Below the pieces are notes generated by a model. The model saw only the letters and a program-made list of their open reading frames with translations. It did no database searches and was not told where the DNA came from. A DNA stretch of 64,000 nucleotides from Sweltsa coloradensis (lineage: Eukaryota; Arthropoda; Insecta; Plecoptera; Chloroperlidae), in the NCBI GenBank assembly GCA_024449915.1, contig JAMZAV010000299.1, positions 248,001 to 312,000 on the forward strand. The letters run 5' to 3'. The translations under genes and the position numbers were made by a program. Below are positions 1-11,652 of this stretch, piece by piece (within the stretch, counting starts at the first letter, position 1; every line of letters begins with the position of its first letter).

Positions 1-161
1 TTTTTTAAAAAAATATAGAGGAGGCAATTGGTGCTCACTCCTATAGCAAATTTCAATTATGTCAAATGTGTTCAATTATTTACACAATATGTAAGGATAG
101 CACTTTTCTACAAATTAATTCTAGAAGGTAAACAAAAACACTACATTTCGAAATATTTTTG
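1..161. other. AT-rich DNA, nothing recognised
   Basis: No gene, repeat end or RNA motif is visible. It precedes a reversed family B repeat. Confidence 0.5.
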
Positions 162-640
162 GATGAATGTAGCGAGCGAAGCGAAGATTCCATTTCCCTA
201 TACACTGGAGAAAAAAATCCGGAGTGTTTTTCTTTTTTTCCTTTTTTCCATTTTTTCTTCTGTTTGTATTTTTGTGTGTTTGTTCTGATTCTGGCTAAAC
301 CGATACTCCAATTGCGATGAAGTTTTCTGGAGGCCTTCGAAATCTTTGAACTTAACTGACACGTTTTTGAGCGCAATCGAAATATTATTTCTCATAAAAA
401 TCGCATTTTTACGATATATTTCGATTTTAAAACATTCTTCGACTTATAACACCTATATGCTTTATCCGATTGTAATGATTTTTTCACAGAATTAATGTTA
501 TGAATTAATATATTCGTGTGAAATTTGAGTGCAATCGAAGTATTATTTCTCGTGAAAATCGCAATTTTACGATTTTTGTCGATTTTTTAAACATTTCTTC
601 GACTTATAACACCTACATGCTTTATTCGATTATAATGTAG
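162..640 (-). repeat. Modular repeat, family B, reversed and truncated
   Basis: Read on the minus strand it ends with the family 3' end (CTTCGCTTCGCTCGCTAC then a CATCC). Inside are the shared block around TTCGAAGGCC and about two copies of the family's internal unit of about 155 bp, marked by TTCGATTGCACTCAAATTTC-type sequence and a CATAAAATT-like motif. The 5' end motif (ACTAGGAAAACGC) is missing, so the copy is truncated near 640. Related copies lie at 17191, 53966, 54437 and 63700. Open frames here run through low-complexity repeat sequence and are not genes. Confidence 0.75.
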
Positions 641-1110
641 TGTGTAATATAATGTGCGCCCCTGATCCTCATGTCGTAAAAATTTAAACAATATTACCAA
701 ACGTGTCTCGTAGGCCATAGCAATGGGAAAACGAAATCAATTTAGATACCATCTGCATAACATATGGCAGCTCAAAATGCACCAATTACGATCATCCAAC
801 AAAGCGCCTTAAAAAGCGTTTGCGAGTAGTATATTATCACAAACACCAAAATACGTTTTCATTTTTTGACTGATTTACAACAAACATTGAAAATCTACTA
901 TGATACATATTTTATTTATGCATTATTAGCTACTTCAAAAATTATTTTTTATTCATATATAATAACTAATAAGTTTTGGTTGCAGGAATAGGAACGCTCT
1001 GAACATAAAGTCAGTCCCCCAAATGTCCATCCATCCGCTCATTTTTGTGGATTCAAATATACAAAAAACATTCGTTAGTATGTAACAAAATATGTATGTT
1101 GTAGGCTAAA
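641..1110. other. Unannotated AT-rich stretch
   Basis: No convincing coding frame, RNA or repeat end is visible. Confidence 0.4.
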
Positions 1111-1624
1111 TCCCCCGCAAATACAAAAAATTTGTAAAAAAAAAAAAAAAAAACGCAGCCAAGCTCTCCTTCAAAAGTCTTCGGCTGTGAATGCTGTGAG
1201 ATATAGAAGTTGAGCCAAGCTTTTCATTCTTTCTACCTAATTTCGCTTTGAAAAGAAGTAGAGATCATTTCGCCTGGTGACGAGCGCCAAGCCAAAAAGT
1301 ATTTTAAACTCAAAATCATAAAAAAAAATTGCTTGGCCATTGACTTTTTAGAGTTCTCGTAATGAACCAAATTAAATAGCCAAGCAATTTTTTTTTTTAA
1401 ATTTAAAATTTTTACTTTTTATCACGAAAATGGTTGGCTTGGCGCTCGTCAACAGGCGAAATGATCTCTACTTCTTTTCAATGTGAAACTAAGGAGAAAG
1501 AATGAAAAGCTTGGCTCAACTTCTTTATCTCACAGCATTCACAGCCGAAGACTTTTGAAGGAGAGCTTGGCTGCCGTTTTTTTTTTCTTTTTTTTTTTTT
1601 ACAAATTTTTGCATTTGAGGGGGA
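1111..1624. mobile_element. Palindromic MITE-like element, family C
   Basis: Long inverted repeat. The left arm carries CGCAGCCAAGCTCTCC, TCTTCGGCTGTGAATGCTG and TTGAGCCAAGCTTTTCATTC; the right arm carries the reverse complements in mirrored order (GGAGAGCTTGGCTGCC and so on). The outer ends read TCCCCCGCAAAT and ATTTGAGGGGGA, next to an A run and a T run. The centre is near 1340-1370. A half copy lies at 11388-11652. There is no transposase, so it is a non-autonomous or foldback-type element; the superfamily is not identifiable by eye. Confidence 0.85.
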
Positions 1625-1639
1625 TATTACATCTTTTTG

Positions 1640-2460
1640 CTTTTGTTTCCTGTCAGGGCCTGAATGATGGACTTGGAATGATTAAATTTGTTACGTCGAG
1701 AGTTGTTTTTTTTTTTACTTTTTGGGCCCACGGTCCCCCCAAATTTGCCCCCTTGTGTTTTAAGCGCTAGATATTTATAATGGTTGAGAACATGTTTAAT
1801 TTCAAGTTTGTACAATTTACTACGCCTGAGTAATTACGTGTTTTGATTTTGATTTTGATTTTCCCCGGACCCTTTTGCCCGGTTTTGGGTTTGAAAGCTA
1901 AATTAATTGCGCATGAGGGATATCTAAGTGTGGTCTAAGTTTCAAAGTTCTAAGATGTACAGTTTTCTCTGTATAGCGCCTTATTCATAAGAGTAAGGAA
2001 TTACCTAGCTTTTGATAATTTTGATTTTCTCCAATACCCGTTACCCAATTTTGCTTTCCATATTCAAAAGTGATAAAGAATGAGAGATATTAAAGTGTAT
2101 TCCAATCCACGCGTGAAACTTCTCACTTGTAGCGTTTTCTTTAAATGATTAATTTTTTTAAGTTCAGACTTCAGAGTTGATTTTTGACATTTTTGGGACC
2201 ACGGTCCCCCCAAATTTAGCCCGTTGTGTTTTGAACGCTATATATTTATAATGGTTAAGAGTATGTTTTATTTCAAGTTTGTACAAATAACCACGCTATA
2301 GTAAATTAAGTGTTTTGATTATCATCCAAATTTTGATTTTCTCCGGTCCCTGTTATCCGATTTTGGTTTTGAAAGCAAAAGTCACTGCGCCTAAGGTACA
2401 TCTAAGTGTGGTACAAGTTTCAAAGTTCTAAGATGCACCGTTTTCTCTGTAGGCTCTTTT
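1640..2460. repeat. Diverged direct repeat, two full units and a partial one
   Basis: The block at about 1717-1990 (CACGGTCCCCCCAAATTT, AATTTCAAGTTTGTACAA, TTTCAAAGTTCTAAGATG) recurs at about 2185-2455 with the same order of motifs, roughly 470-490 bp away. A partial, more diverged unit lies between them at about 2010-2150. Divergence is high, so this is an old tandem duplication or decayed satellite. Confidence 0.75.
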
Positions 2461-2814
2461 TTCTCCGTGGAGAATTAGCTAGCTAGCCTAGCTAACTAGC
2501 CAGCCAGCCGGAAGGGTTTCGACGATGTTCAGGCACTTTTTTAACACAGGACGGGTTATTGGATCGGGTTGATTTTTTTGTAGGTCATGGACCACATATC
2601 AGCTCATACAGAGTTTCAAGATTGTAAATCTTTCGGGGTGGCGTGTGCAGATAGCTGAAAAAAAAACAATTCATCTAGCATGTATACAGGGCCGCGAGTT
2701 CATCGTCGCCTAACCAGTCGCGTGCGCTTGGCTGCGGACGACGACCGTCGCCCTAGATCCTAATAACAGAAGAAGTAACTTGTGAGAACGTCGTTGTCAT
2801 AGACAAATAAGTTT
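2461..2814. other. Unannotated stretch with a short AGCTAGCT-rich patch
   Basis: Positions 2468-2505 are a short tract of AGCTAGC and CAGC words. Nothing else is recognised. Confidence 0.4.
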
Positions 2815-3007
2815 TCAGTAGTGGTTCAGCTGTGGCTGGGAGTCGGTTCAAAGCGTATGGTTCTACGTGGATGTGGGTTCGAATCCCGCATAAGGCATGC
2901 ATGTATTTTTGTAATTTCCTTCATCGTCATCTATCACCACTCATCGTCTCGAATAGAAATATTGCATTAATTTAATAGAGACGTTAAGAAAAAAAAAAAA
3001 AAAAAAA
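2815..3007 (+). repeat. tRNA-derived SINE, type T2, with poly-A tail
   Basis: A Pol III B-box-like sequence (GTGGGTTCGAATCCCGC) lies near 2873-2890 after an A-box-like GTGGTTCAGCTGTGG. A body follows with ATCACCACTCATCGTC, and the element ends in a run of about 18 A. A second copy with the same B box and ATCACCACTCACGAG lies at 12635-12830. The A tail supports copying by a LINE-type enzyme. Confidence 0.7.
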
Positions 3008-4349
3008 CATATGTATCTAAATTAACACACAAAAAAGGATTTACAAAAAAGCTGTGTATTTCTACTTATTTTTACACAAATTCCTTGCTTGTACCAACTA
3101 CACAATTTAGTAGCACACCAATGCTTGGTGTGTGTGGGATGTGAAGATGCATTATGTGGCATGGGATGAATCCATGATATAAACCACGTTTCCCTGCACA
3201 CAAACTCGAGTTTCGTTTGTTCCTAATTGCTGTATTTTTAGTGCGTGTGAAACGTGAAACTACTTTGTTCGGAACGTAGTCCACTCCTTTTGAGCAAATG
3301 CACGTTGCAAGTTGCAAGTGTCACGACGCGTATCTCTCGCATCAATTAATGTTATCTCCGTGTGACAAGCCGGTGTAAACTTTTCTGAATGCATCTTCAT
3401 GCCGTATTCTGTATACCGTTTCCATGAGTTGCCTGTCAGACAAGCAGTGTCTTTTATTCATCATTAATACAATATTATAATTCACAAGCTCACCCTACAG
3501 TCTGAAGACAATTACTATGCCATAAGAACAATACAACAAACTTGGGATTAAGTTTCTATTTTTATAATTCCCCATGCAGCTAACTAGTGTGGGTACTGGG
3601 TACGCGGAGTCGACTGGACTAGGCACTGGCAGTGAGAATCAGGCCAGAGCAAATCTTACATCATAATTACCTCATAATAAGTAACTTGGCGCTGGTTGGA
3701 AAGAGTACAACTTTCATGCATTATTTTATTTTATGCCTCTAATTATTTACATGAAGCGGAAGTGATAATAATATTTAATTATACACTCTATTATTTCATA
3801 TCCGAAAAAGTAATCTGTCGACAGCTTATTTTATAATCTTGTTATAATTCAAATTGAGAGAAAATAGCAGCACATCCCTCCCTCAACTTATTTCCTGTGA
3901 ATTCCCACCTTGATTTATCGACTGACGCCTGATGATTCGATGAAGGTTTGTTTCATGAATGGAGGGACGTGCAAGTAAGAAATGGTGAGGACTTCCAGAG
4001 AAACAGATGGGACGATATCAAAGTAATTTGCCAAGAATAAAAAAACTGCCACGAAGAATGATAAAAATCTGACTAAACGAAATTGTAGTCGTGTGGAAAT
4101 TTATGTGCATGTTTTCTTTAATGACCCTTGAATGACAAGGTTAAATAACACCTAGGCCAGGTAATATACGTTCGGACGTTGACTTACTGGCTGCTAATGA
4201 TGTTGGGTAGAGCCCACGCCTAGCGGACAAGATCCTAGCCCAGCGTGCGGATGAGATGGCGGAGGTGAGGTGGGGTGTATAAAGGGGAGGTGTATAAACT
4301 CGCAAGACATTTTTTTAAATCAAAAGTTTGTTACTTTATATTTGGTTTT
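3008..4349. other. Unannotated stretch
   Basis: No supported gene. TATA-like words occur at about 4276-4300 (GTATAAAGGGG, GTATAAACTC), but no start site or exon can be tied to them. Confidence 0.4.
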
Positions 4350-4354
4350 ACTAT

Positions 4355-4957
4355 TTTACTAGGAAGCTTCGCAAACGCTTTTTTAGTCGCGTTGATGGAT
4401 GAGCTTTTTTAAGTTTTTAGTTTGCGTGGGATATCTTTACTTTCGCAAGTGCTTTGTTTTGCTGCCTACGCATTGTAGGTGATTGTTGTCAAGTTTCTAT
4501 TGTTACTTGTCAATTTGTTATTATTTATACCGTAAAAAACTTATATTAAAAGCTTTATTTCTATGGATTCTGGCTAACTTTTTTCAACTTTTTCTTTCAA
4601 AGGTACTACATTACGTCACAATATGAACGTTGTATACCCACCCGTTTGGTCAGAATTGGCCCAAATGGCACGAAAATATCGCACAAAAAATCGAAAAAAT
4701 TCGTAAAAGTACGATATATGAGAAATATTTCTTCGATTGTACCCAAAAACAATACAGCTCTAAGTTCAGAGATTTCGAAGGTCCCCTCCAATTTTCATCA
4801 AGATCGGATATGCCGTTTGCCCGGTAGCGAACAAACAGACAAAAATACAAACAAACAAAAAAACAAAACAAAACAAACAAACAAACAAAACAAACACCCA
4901 AACTAAATTTTTTGGGGGGTCAGTGAAATTGAAGTCTTCGCTTTGCTTATCCAAAAA
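4355..4957 (+). repeat. Modular repeat, family A, copy 1
   Basis: The 5' end reads ACTAGGAAGCTTCGCAAACGC then TTGATGGATGAGC; the 3' end is CTTCGCTTTGCTTATCCAA. The core has GATTCTGGCTAACTTTTT, CCACCCGTTTGGTCAGAAT and TATGCCGTTTGCCCGG, then an ACAAACA-rich tract. Copies 2 and 3 are at 36156 and 62768. The open frames inside come from repetitive sequence. Confidence 0.85.
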
Positions 4958-5348
4958 TAGAATGCGAATTAAATTAATTAAAAATAATACTTTATCAAAA
5001 CACGAGCTGGATTGTGATTATAGGTAGGCCCAAATGAAAATGTATAGTGATTAAACTTTCTTCTGGTTATACATACACTGCAACTTGAATTACTTCTTCC
5101 AGTTTGAAACAGGAAAAAATAATAAAATTTAATACATGAAAGTGTTGCTCTATGCTTGTAGGAAAGCTACTATTACTTTTATAAGTAGCATGTAAATGAT
5201 AGATAAAGGTATCTTGTCCCCTTGTGACATAGAAAAGTAAATGGCAGTGATTGACAGTTCACAAAACGTAACATGCCTAAGGAACAAAATGTATGCTACA
5301 TTTGAGAATTTTTTATTATACCCTTATTTATGAAACAAACGTCGGAAG
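4958..5348. other. Unannotated stretch
   Basis: No gene or repeat recognised. Confidence 0.4.
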
Positions 5349-5480
5349 CAGTAGCGTATCCCATTAGGAATTGGGGGGGGGGACGTTCGGAGGGCAAAGG
5401 TCTAGCAGTAGTAGGGGCTCTCGGTGAAAATTATGCAATTTTGCAACTTTAAAAATCCCACAACACGCTCAAAAATTTAA
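5349..5480. mobile_element. Fragment with a CAGT-GCGTA end (hAT-like, uncertain)
   Basis: The left end reads CAGTAGCGTATCCC followed by a G run, resembling the CAGTGGCGTA ends at 6433, 8783 and 13332. No matching right end or target duplication was found, so this is a truncated end at best. Confidence 0.35.
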
Positions 5481-6432
5481 AATTACATAATAATATTTAA
5501 CAGTGATATTTATTTATTGGCTATGCAATGTAAACTGGTGTCGTACGTGCCATGCGCAAGTAGGGGGCGGTTCAGCCGGGAAGATTCGAAGAATGGTGGT
5601 GGTGTATGACACCGCAGACGGTAGAGGGTAATAATAATATTATGAACATGAATGATACCACTGCGGATACCACTGCATAAAAACTGCATGTCTGGCGTGG
5701 ATTGCACCCAATATAATTGCTAATTTTGAGTAATTTTAAACGTTGTAATTGATTGTTTTTCAAATGAGATACTTCTATTTTTGCCAACAGTAGCACTTCC
5801 TCTTAATTAAAACAGCCGAATCTGTACCGTCGACCTCGATAGGGAGGGTACGAAACTTCGATGGCCCATTTCCATTTCCATTAAAAGCTTTACTAACCGG
5901 AGTGTTTACTTTCTAAATGCACATGTCTTCACACTTTACCGTTCACCCCCCATTTACGTTCCGGGCTTTAGAAATCAGACTGTTTACATTACAAATGCAT
6001 ATTTCAAGCACCCCTGATCCCTCACTCCCATCATCTCGACAACCTCTCTGCATTAATTGTTGGCAAAATGTGTCTTTTAGTTTTGTTTTGGGTCTTATTT
6101 TAGTCAGCATTGTTTCCCTGATATACGTGTACTTCACAAAGAATAACAATCGCAACATTCATAGAAGTAATTACAAGCTAAAATGGCCCAAGCCAAGCGT
6201 CTGGTAATGACAGAAGTTTTCACCTCACCCTGGCCCTCAATGTTACATTCGTGTAGGTACTAACTTTGCACAGGTTGCACTCGTTCATTCTACACGATAA
6301 CCAACAAGAAAGGTGGTTTTATATCTCGTGGGAACTGTTCCCATCGTAGTTGGATCATTGTACTCGAGAGAGAAACCCCATTGTATTCTAGCTCAAGACT
6401 CAAGAGTAGGTCCGTGTCGTCTGCTGTCTGGC
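5481..6432. other. Unannotated stretch
   Basis: An open frame at 5917-6207 has one hydrophobic stretch but no recognisable domain, and no splice or promoter signals decide it. I do not call it a gene. Confidence 0.35.
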
Positions 6433-6891
6433 CAGTGGCGTAGGAACTGGGGGGACAGGGGGAAATACCCCCCCCCCCCCCAAGTTTGGCCCAGGGGGGC
6501 AGGGGGGCAAAAGTAACGTGAGTTAAATATTGATCCCAGAATCTCCGTAGTAAATATGCACATACACTTTTACAATTCGACAGTCACCTTGGTAAAACGA
6601 ATTCTGTAAAGTCTGTATGCTTCGTCATTACATAAAAAATTAGGTTGAAATTTACTAAAATGGACCACTTCACGGTAATTTTTTGAGTTTTTTGATCGCG
6701 GATAGTTGCTGTAAAACATCGTTTACCAGAGTCCGAGGGCAGTTAAAACATGACGAAATAATTGTAGTATGGTGAATTTGGCAAAAGGGCCCCTGCGGCT
6801 GGGGCTTTGCCCCAGACCCCGGCTGCCACCCACAGAGACTGCTAATGGCTTTGCACCCCCCCCCCAACTTCAAAACGTACCTACGCGCCTG
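6433..6891. mobile_element. CAGTGGCG-type short element
   Basis: The left end is CAGTGGCGTAGGAACT followed by a C run. The right end is a C run followed by AACTTCAAAACGTACCTACG and CGCCTG, which read in reverse gives CAGGCGCGTAGG. The ends are imperfect inverted repeats about 460 bp apart. The 8-bp flanks do not match well, so the exact boundary is uncertain. There is no transposase. Confidence 0.55.
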
Positions 6892-8782
6892 GGCCTGGGA
6901 CTACATGCGAGCCCAGGTAAAATGCGAGGATGAGGAGGAAGTGGATAAAGAGAACGAGAACTGGAAGGTAAACAAGATGGAGGACTAATATAACAGGAGA
7001 AAAGAGGTGTATTTTCTATAATACCGAAAGCAGTGACTTATGAGCCACGCACTTTTCTACTTTTCTCTGCTAAGTGCTAACCCTTGAATTAGCCGAAGAC
7101 ATTATTTACATCTCTCTAACTGCTTAGTGCTTACCTCCTCTGAAAGACTACGTATATTACCTTAGAATTATTTAAGAACAGATCCTTCACCCTCGAATAT
7201 CTACGTCAGTCGTAACGGTGGTGTAATGGGAGGGGAGCACTGCACGCCATGGGGTCTAGTTGATAAAGGGAATTTTGTACTCGAGTCAAATGAATATACA
7301 AGAGGTTTCTAGAGTGGCAGAAGAACACTTAGATATAATCCGAAGGGATGAATAAGTGTGATGTAATAATGAATACATATTTGTTCATATTTGGCACGAA
7401 TTCAACACTAGCAATAATATAATCATTTTAGAAAGGACCCACCATTTATTATAAATCGAAATATATACACCAGTCTCTTCGTAATAATGTCCTTAAAAAA
7501 TTCAATGCTGGGCTAATTGTTATTGTGCCGAGATGGGTGACGAGTGACGACGACGACGACGACGACAACCACCCCCAAGAAGACGGGGCCTAAGAACAAT
7601 CCCTGAGTAATGTCAGCTAGCTGCTACCTATGAAGGGGACTAAACACATCCATTGAGAGAATGAGAACAGGCAAGGCTCGAAACTCACGCTATTGTGTAG
7701 AAAACACACGCACAACCGGATTGCCTCACGTGATCATTAAATAAAATTACTACTTATACGTTTCCACTCATTTGGCTGTCCTTTCTTAGCATCTGTTCCT
7801 GACAATATTTTCTTGTCAGTGTTATTTAAAAATGGAGACAGCTTTCAGGGGGACCCTATTATTACAGTAGTTCATAAGTTTCACTGCGTGCATATTATGT
7901 TTGAATCTGTAGCGTATTTTAAAGCACTGCCGAAAATCTTGAACATAAGTGAACCTATAATTAAAGGGAACAAATAATTAGTTTGAATTTGCCAAATTAT
8001 GTTGTAGGCAACCTCTTTGGGACGGAAGAGGTTAAGCTTGTTCCGTTGACATCCTACAGGTTATTGAACTATATTTGTCTTATTATTGAATTATTGAAAG
8101 CTAAACACTATTTTTACTCAAATTTAGTTATAAGAGTCTGAAATACCAGTGATTTTTTTCTGGAACTCTTCCTTATGTCAGTTTTCATCAGATTGTAACC
8201 ACACTTTTCACATAACTTAAGGTCATGTATAGGCCCTACACATTACACATTCTTCTGTAGAGGCACATCTATTTTTAACTATCACAAAAAATCCAAATAA
8301 ATTAAATGGATTTTTAGGATTTTGGATTTTTTTATATAATCCAAATTGGTAAATTTTGGAATTTATCTGTGCGTAATGCGCAATAATAATAAGAGTGACC
8401 ATACCCTTGCTGGACGATTACCCAAAATTGCATATCATCCGAAGAAAACTGGAAGCAGGAAAAGTTCCCAAAAAAGTTTCAAATAGGTATAGTTGACTCT
8501 TAATTTCCATTCATTTGCATTGATAAAAAAAAACATTATCATAGTATCATTTTATCCTAGTTTCATTATTGTTATATCTAATCTAATCTATCTAATATAT
8601 TTATTTATTATCCTTAATCCATTATCACTTTATGGGGCGTATAAATTATAATGCGCTTTTAACCTCGATGCCATTGGATGTCAATGGAACTTATCTAAAA
8701 CACATCAATGCGTCTGTGACAACTGTGTAATACTAAACGAAGAAATCATGAAAGAACCCTGTAATTCAGTGTAAGCAAACGA
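6892..8782. other. Unannotated stretch with a GAC run
   Basis: There is a short (GAC)n run at about 7543-7565, and a local inverted repeat at about 8285-8333 (AAAAAATCCAAA against TTTTGGATTTTTT). No coding region is supported. Confidence 0.4.
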
Positions 8783-8970
8783 CAGTGGCGTATCCAGGGG
8801 AGGGGGGATTAGGGAGCTTGCCCCCCGAAATTCCAGCTTTAATTACACAATGCAAAAATTAAAAATATTTATTAATTTTCCTTTTCTTTTTCCGTTCAGT
8901 TTTTAAAAATTGACTGCGGCGCTATTAAGGGGGGCATCCCCCACAGTCCACACACACTTCATTGTGTCGT
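8783..8970. mobile_element. Left end of a CAGTGGCG-type element
   Basis: It starts CAGTGGCGTATCCAGGGG with G-rich sequence after it. No CGCCACTG right end follows, so the copy is truncated or its far end has decayed. Confidence 0.5.
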
Positions 8971-9444
8971 TCGAGGACCATCTTATATACATTGAATGAA
9001 TGGCATTGAAACCGAAAAACCGAGTATATTAATACTTATCGGCCACGAAAATCTCCAAACACATATATATATATATATGTCCTTTTAATTTCTGTCTACA
9101 GTACTATCTAAAGTAACATCTGAAATCACTTATGCTTTTTGTAACTATACAATCCCACTCACAAGTATTTATACTTATGTGGGTTTTTCTTTCATTAGAA
9201 CCTTCTTACCTAAATGGTTATTACACCTGTTTACACTCTACACACATCTATAACATATCTTGTCTCATCCCTTTGTATACTCTAGCATAGCTTACATTAG
9301 TAAGAGTTTTTACTATAAAATGACGATGGATAATGAAGAGTAATATGTACCATGTAATATTTTTATAGCTTGTAGTATGATCTGTAAATGACTGAAAAAA
9401 TAATATATATATATATATAATATATCTTCTTCTTGGCTCTTGGC

Positions 9445-9447
<3 letters not shown>
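8971..9447. other. Unannotated stretch with TA microsatellites
   Basis: (TA)n tracts occur at about 9062-9078 and 9404-9425. There is no gene. Confidence 0.45.
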
Positions 9448-9476
<29 letters not shown>

Positions 9477-9502
9477 GAAAGAGATTCCTGTCTACGCCAC
9501 TG
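9448..9502. mobile_element. Right end of a CAGTGGCG-type element with a long C tract
   Basis: A C run of about 28 is followed by GAAAGAGATTCCTGTCTACG and the terminal CCACTG. Reversed, this is a CAGTGGCGTAGACAGG end. No matching left end is recognised. It ends exactly where the candidate splice donor of the neighbouring exon begins. Confidence 0.6.
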
Positions 9503-9508
9503 ACATAC

Positions 9509-9889
9509 GAGTCTGGGAGTCATCATTGCTTTGCTGCCGACGGGACGATTCTATCGTGGTCTTGCTTAGTTTTCCCTGGCCTGGACCTTCTGCTTTGGAG
9601 TTTGGAAGCATGCACACACCTTCTGTTGACAAGAGTATAGTGCTAACGGGTCCGTACAAATTGTTCCCCATCTTTGTGAACGACATCCTTAAATCGTTGC
9701 CAATTCCTTTGTCTTTAAGATTTAAAGAGACTAGTTCCGCTTGAGAAGCGGAAACAAGTCCGTCATTCGGTGACTGAGTGTGAGCCACCTGCTTGAGACA
9801 CCCTACCAAGCTGGCGGCCCCAGCCAGGACAAGTGTAAGACCGCAGGAAGTGACGAATGCTCCAAGTTTCCTTCCCTTGCTCTGCTCTG
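9509..9889 (-). CDS. Candidate internal exon of a membrane protein, unknown function
   Basis: On the minus strand one frame is open for about 127 residues without low complexity. It starts after an acceptor-like AG at about 9890 and runs to a donor-like GTATGT at 9503-9508. The first part is basic (SKGRK) followed by a hydrophobic helix, LGAFVTSCGLTLVLAGAAS, then VGCLKQV. Next come a polar region with VSLNLKDKGIGNDLRMSF, a mildly hydrophobic stretch (NLYGPVSTILLSTEGVCML) and a hydrophilic tail rich in S, K and Q. This order suits a single-span or multi-span membrane protein. In-frame stops lie just outside both proposed splice sites. I do not recognise the family and found no partner exon, so this could be a chance open frame in a GC-richer patch. 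The opposite strand is also open over part of the region. Confidence 0.4.
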
Positions 9890-10569
9890 CTGTTACGGTT
9901 CAGAGCTTGCAAAGACGGTTTATACTTCCCATGCAACGGTCATTGTTTAACAGGTTGCATGTTTCAAGACTTGAGAGAAAAAAACAGACGCCAATTACCA
10001 TTTAAACTGAAGAGAAGGAGGAAGAGAGAGAGAGGGATTGACGACCAAGACACACAACACACAACACACCTGGCTTTAAATTGTGCCCAAAAGTCGTTTG
10101 CGTAAGGAAATATTAATAAATATTAAAATTTATTTACGATTACATCGGCAGCGAAAGTTTTTTTTTCATGGTGGGTGAGTATAATAACTTAGGTATTGAA
10201 CGGGTGCACTCTCATAGTCCTCATGCTATTTGTATTCGTTCTAGGTTCGTCTATAATATGTAGAAGCAAACCATAAGTCTGAAGTCAGACCTGATTATAA
10301 TACACACACCGAGGAAGAGGATGTCTTTACAGATTGAGGAATTTAATATTAATTTTGCAAATTATGTCAATTAGAAAAATAAATAAATTAAAAAAGTTTT
10401 TTAAAGGACCTCTTAAACAAGAAGCTTTCAAGGTCGAACGAATATTATACCTCACTTTGCGAACTGCCACTCAATAATAATATTTAAAACGGTCCAATTA
10501 CATTTACCTTCAAGGAAATTCCTCATTTAATTAATTAAAATAGCTTATACGTTAGATCATACAGACAAT
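9890..10569. other. Unannotated stretch
   Basis: There is a short GA-rich tract at about 10017-10034. If 9509-9889 is an exon, upstream intron or exon sequence would lie here, but none is recognised. Confidence 0.35.
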
Positions 10570-10571
10570 GT

Positions 10572-10895
10572 CGGCTCGAGCGCTAAGCGCGTGACTCTTG
10601 ATTCGGGAGGTCCCGGTTTTAACATTTTGGGCGTTTAAAAAAACAAAATTACCTTGTTGACAGATTGTAAATCTATGAAATAGAATTCATCTTTTATTTA
10701 CTCTCCATTCTCAATTTATGGAAGAGTGTTATGATGGGAGTCTGTAAAATTTATTTTTACAAGATAATGTAAACCTTCAAACGTATGTGACTGAAATTGG
10801 CTGGGGAATTCGAAACCTGGTAAAATGAGCAACATCCCTGGATGGAGAGGGGCATGCATTGCACCCTGGGAAGGTTTCCCACTAGAAATTTTAAA
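10572..10895 (+). repeat. tRNA-derived SINE, type S1, interrupted copy
   Basis: The tRNA-like head at about 10572-10620 contains GCGCGTGACTCTTGATTCGG and GAGGTCCCGGTTTTAAC. The family 3' body appears at about 10848-10895 (GGGGCATGCATTGCACCCTG, then GAAGGTTTCCCACTAG). About 220 bp of unrelated sequence separates them, so the copy is rearranged or interrupted. Confidence 0.65.
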
Positions 10896-11387
10896 TTGTT
10901 TTACATTAGATCATGGATATAGCATTACCACGGCATCACCACATCACAACTTCCGTTGATTGGCTTCAGAAAGAGATCTGGCCCACAGGCCACACCATCA
11001 TCTCAAAAGAGTGTAAAGTATCTTCTTGAAGTTGAACCTACTTGGCGTGTTGCAATATTCATGAACGTGCCAGTCACTGTCAGAATCGAACACTAATCCA
11101 TCAGCTCGAACCGGAGGAGAGAAGGTCATTGGTCAAGCTTGGAGTTGGACTTGACATCGGGGAATATTGAAGGGTGCAACATACTCGGCAGAGCTCCGTC
11201 ATAGTGAGGTTCGAGTGACAGTGAGATACGAGTCTGGTCTAGCTCATGGCTTAGTTTGAATTTCAGAATCTAAGACAGTTTCACCACGGAAATACACTTC
11301 GTGGGGTCATCTAGTGGGGACTGCCTCCAGTACATGGTGCATGCACTAATAATGTAGGTTCATTTAGGGCGACGCCGCGACGGTCAC
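10896..11387. other. Unannotated stretch
   Basis: Moderate GC content, many stops in every frame, and no recognised repeat. Confidence 0.4.
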
Positions 11388-11652
11388 ATGAACCAAATTC
11401 AATGGCCAAGCCATGATTTTTTTTATGATTTCGAGTTTAAAATTTTTACTTTTTTACCACAAAAATCGTTGGCTTGGCGTTCGTCAACAGGCGAAATGAT
11501 CTTACTTCATTTTAAAGCGAAACTAGGGAGAAAGAATGAAAAGCTTGGCTCAACTTCTTTCTATATCTCACAGCATTCACAGCCGAAGACTTTTGAAGGA
11601 GAGCTTGGCTGCCGTTTTTTTTTTATTTACAAATTTTTGTATTTGTGGGGAT
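11388..11652. mobile_element. Half copy of palindromic element C
   Basis: It matches only the right half of 1111-1624, starting at ATGAACCAAATT and running through GTTGGCTTGGCGTTCGTCAA, AAGCTTGGCTCAACTTC and GGAGAGCTTGGCTGCCG to the T run. It lacks the left arm, so it is no longer a palindrome. Confidence 0.8.

Noticed and set aside
4270..4300. Promoter with TATA boxes
   Set aside because: TATA-like words alone, with no adjacent exon or initiator.
8285..8333. Terminator or regulatory hairpin
   Set aside because: AT-rich short inverted repeat of a kind expected by chance in this DNA.
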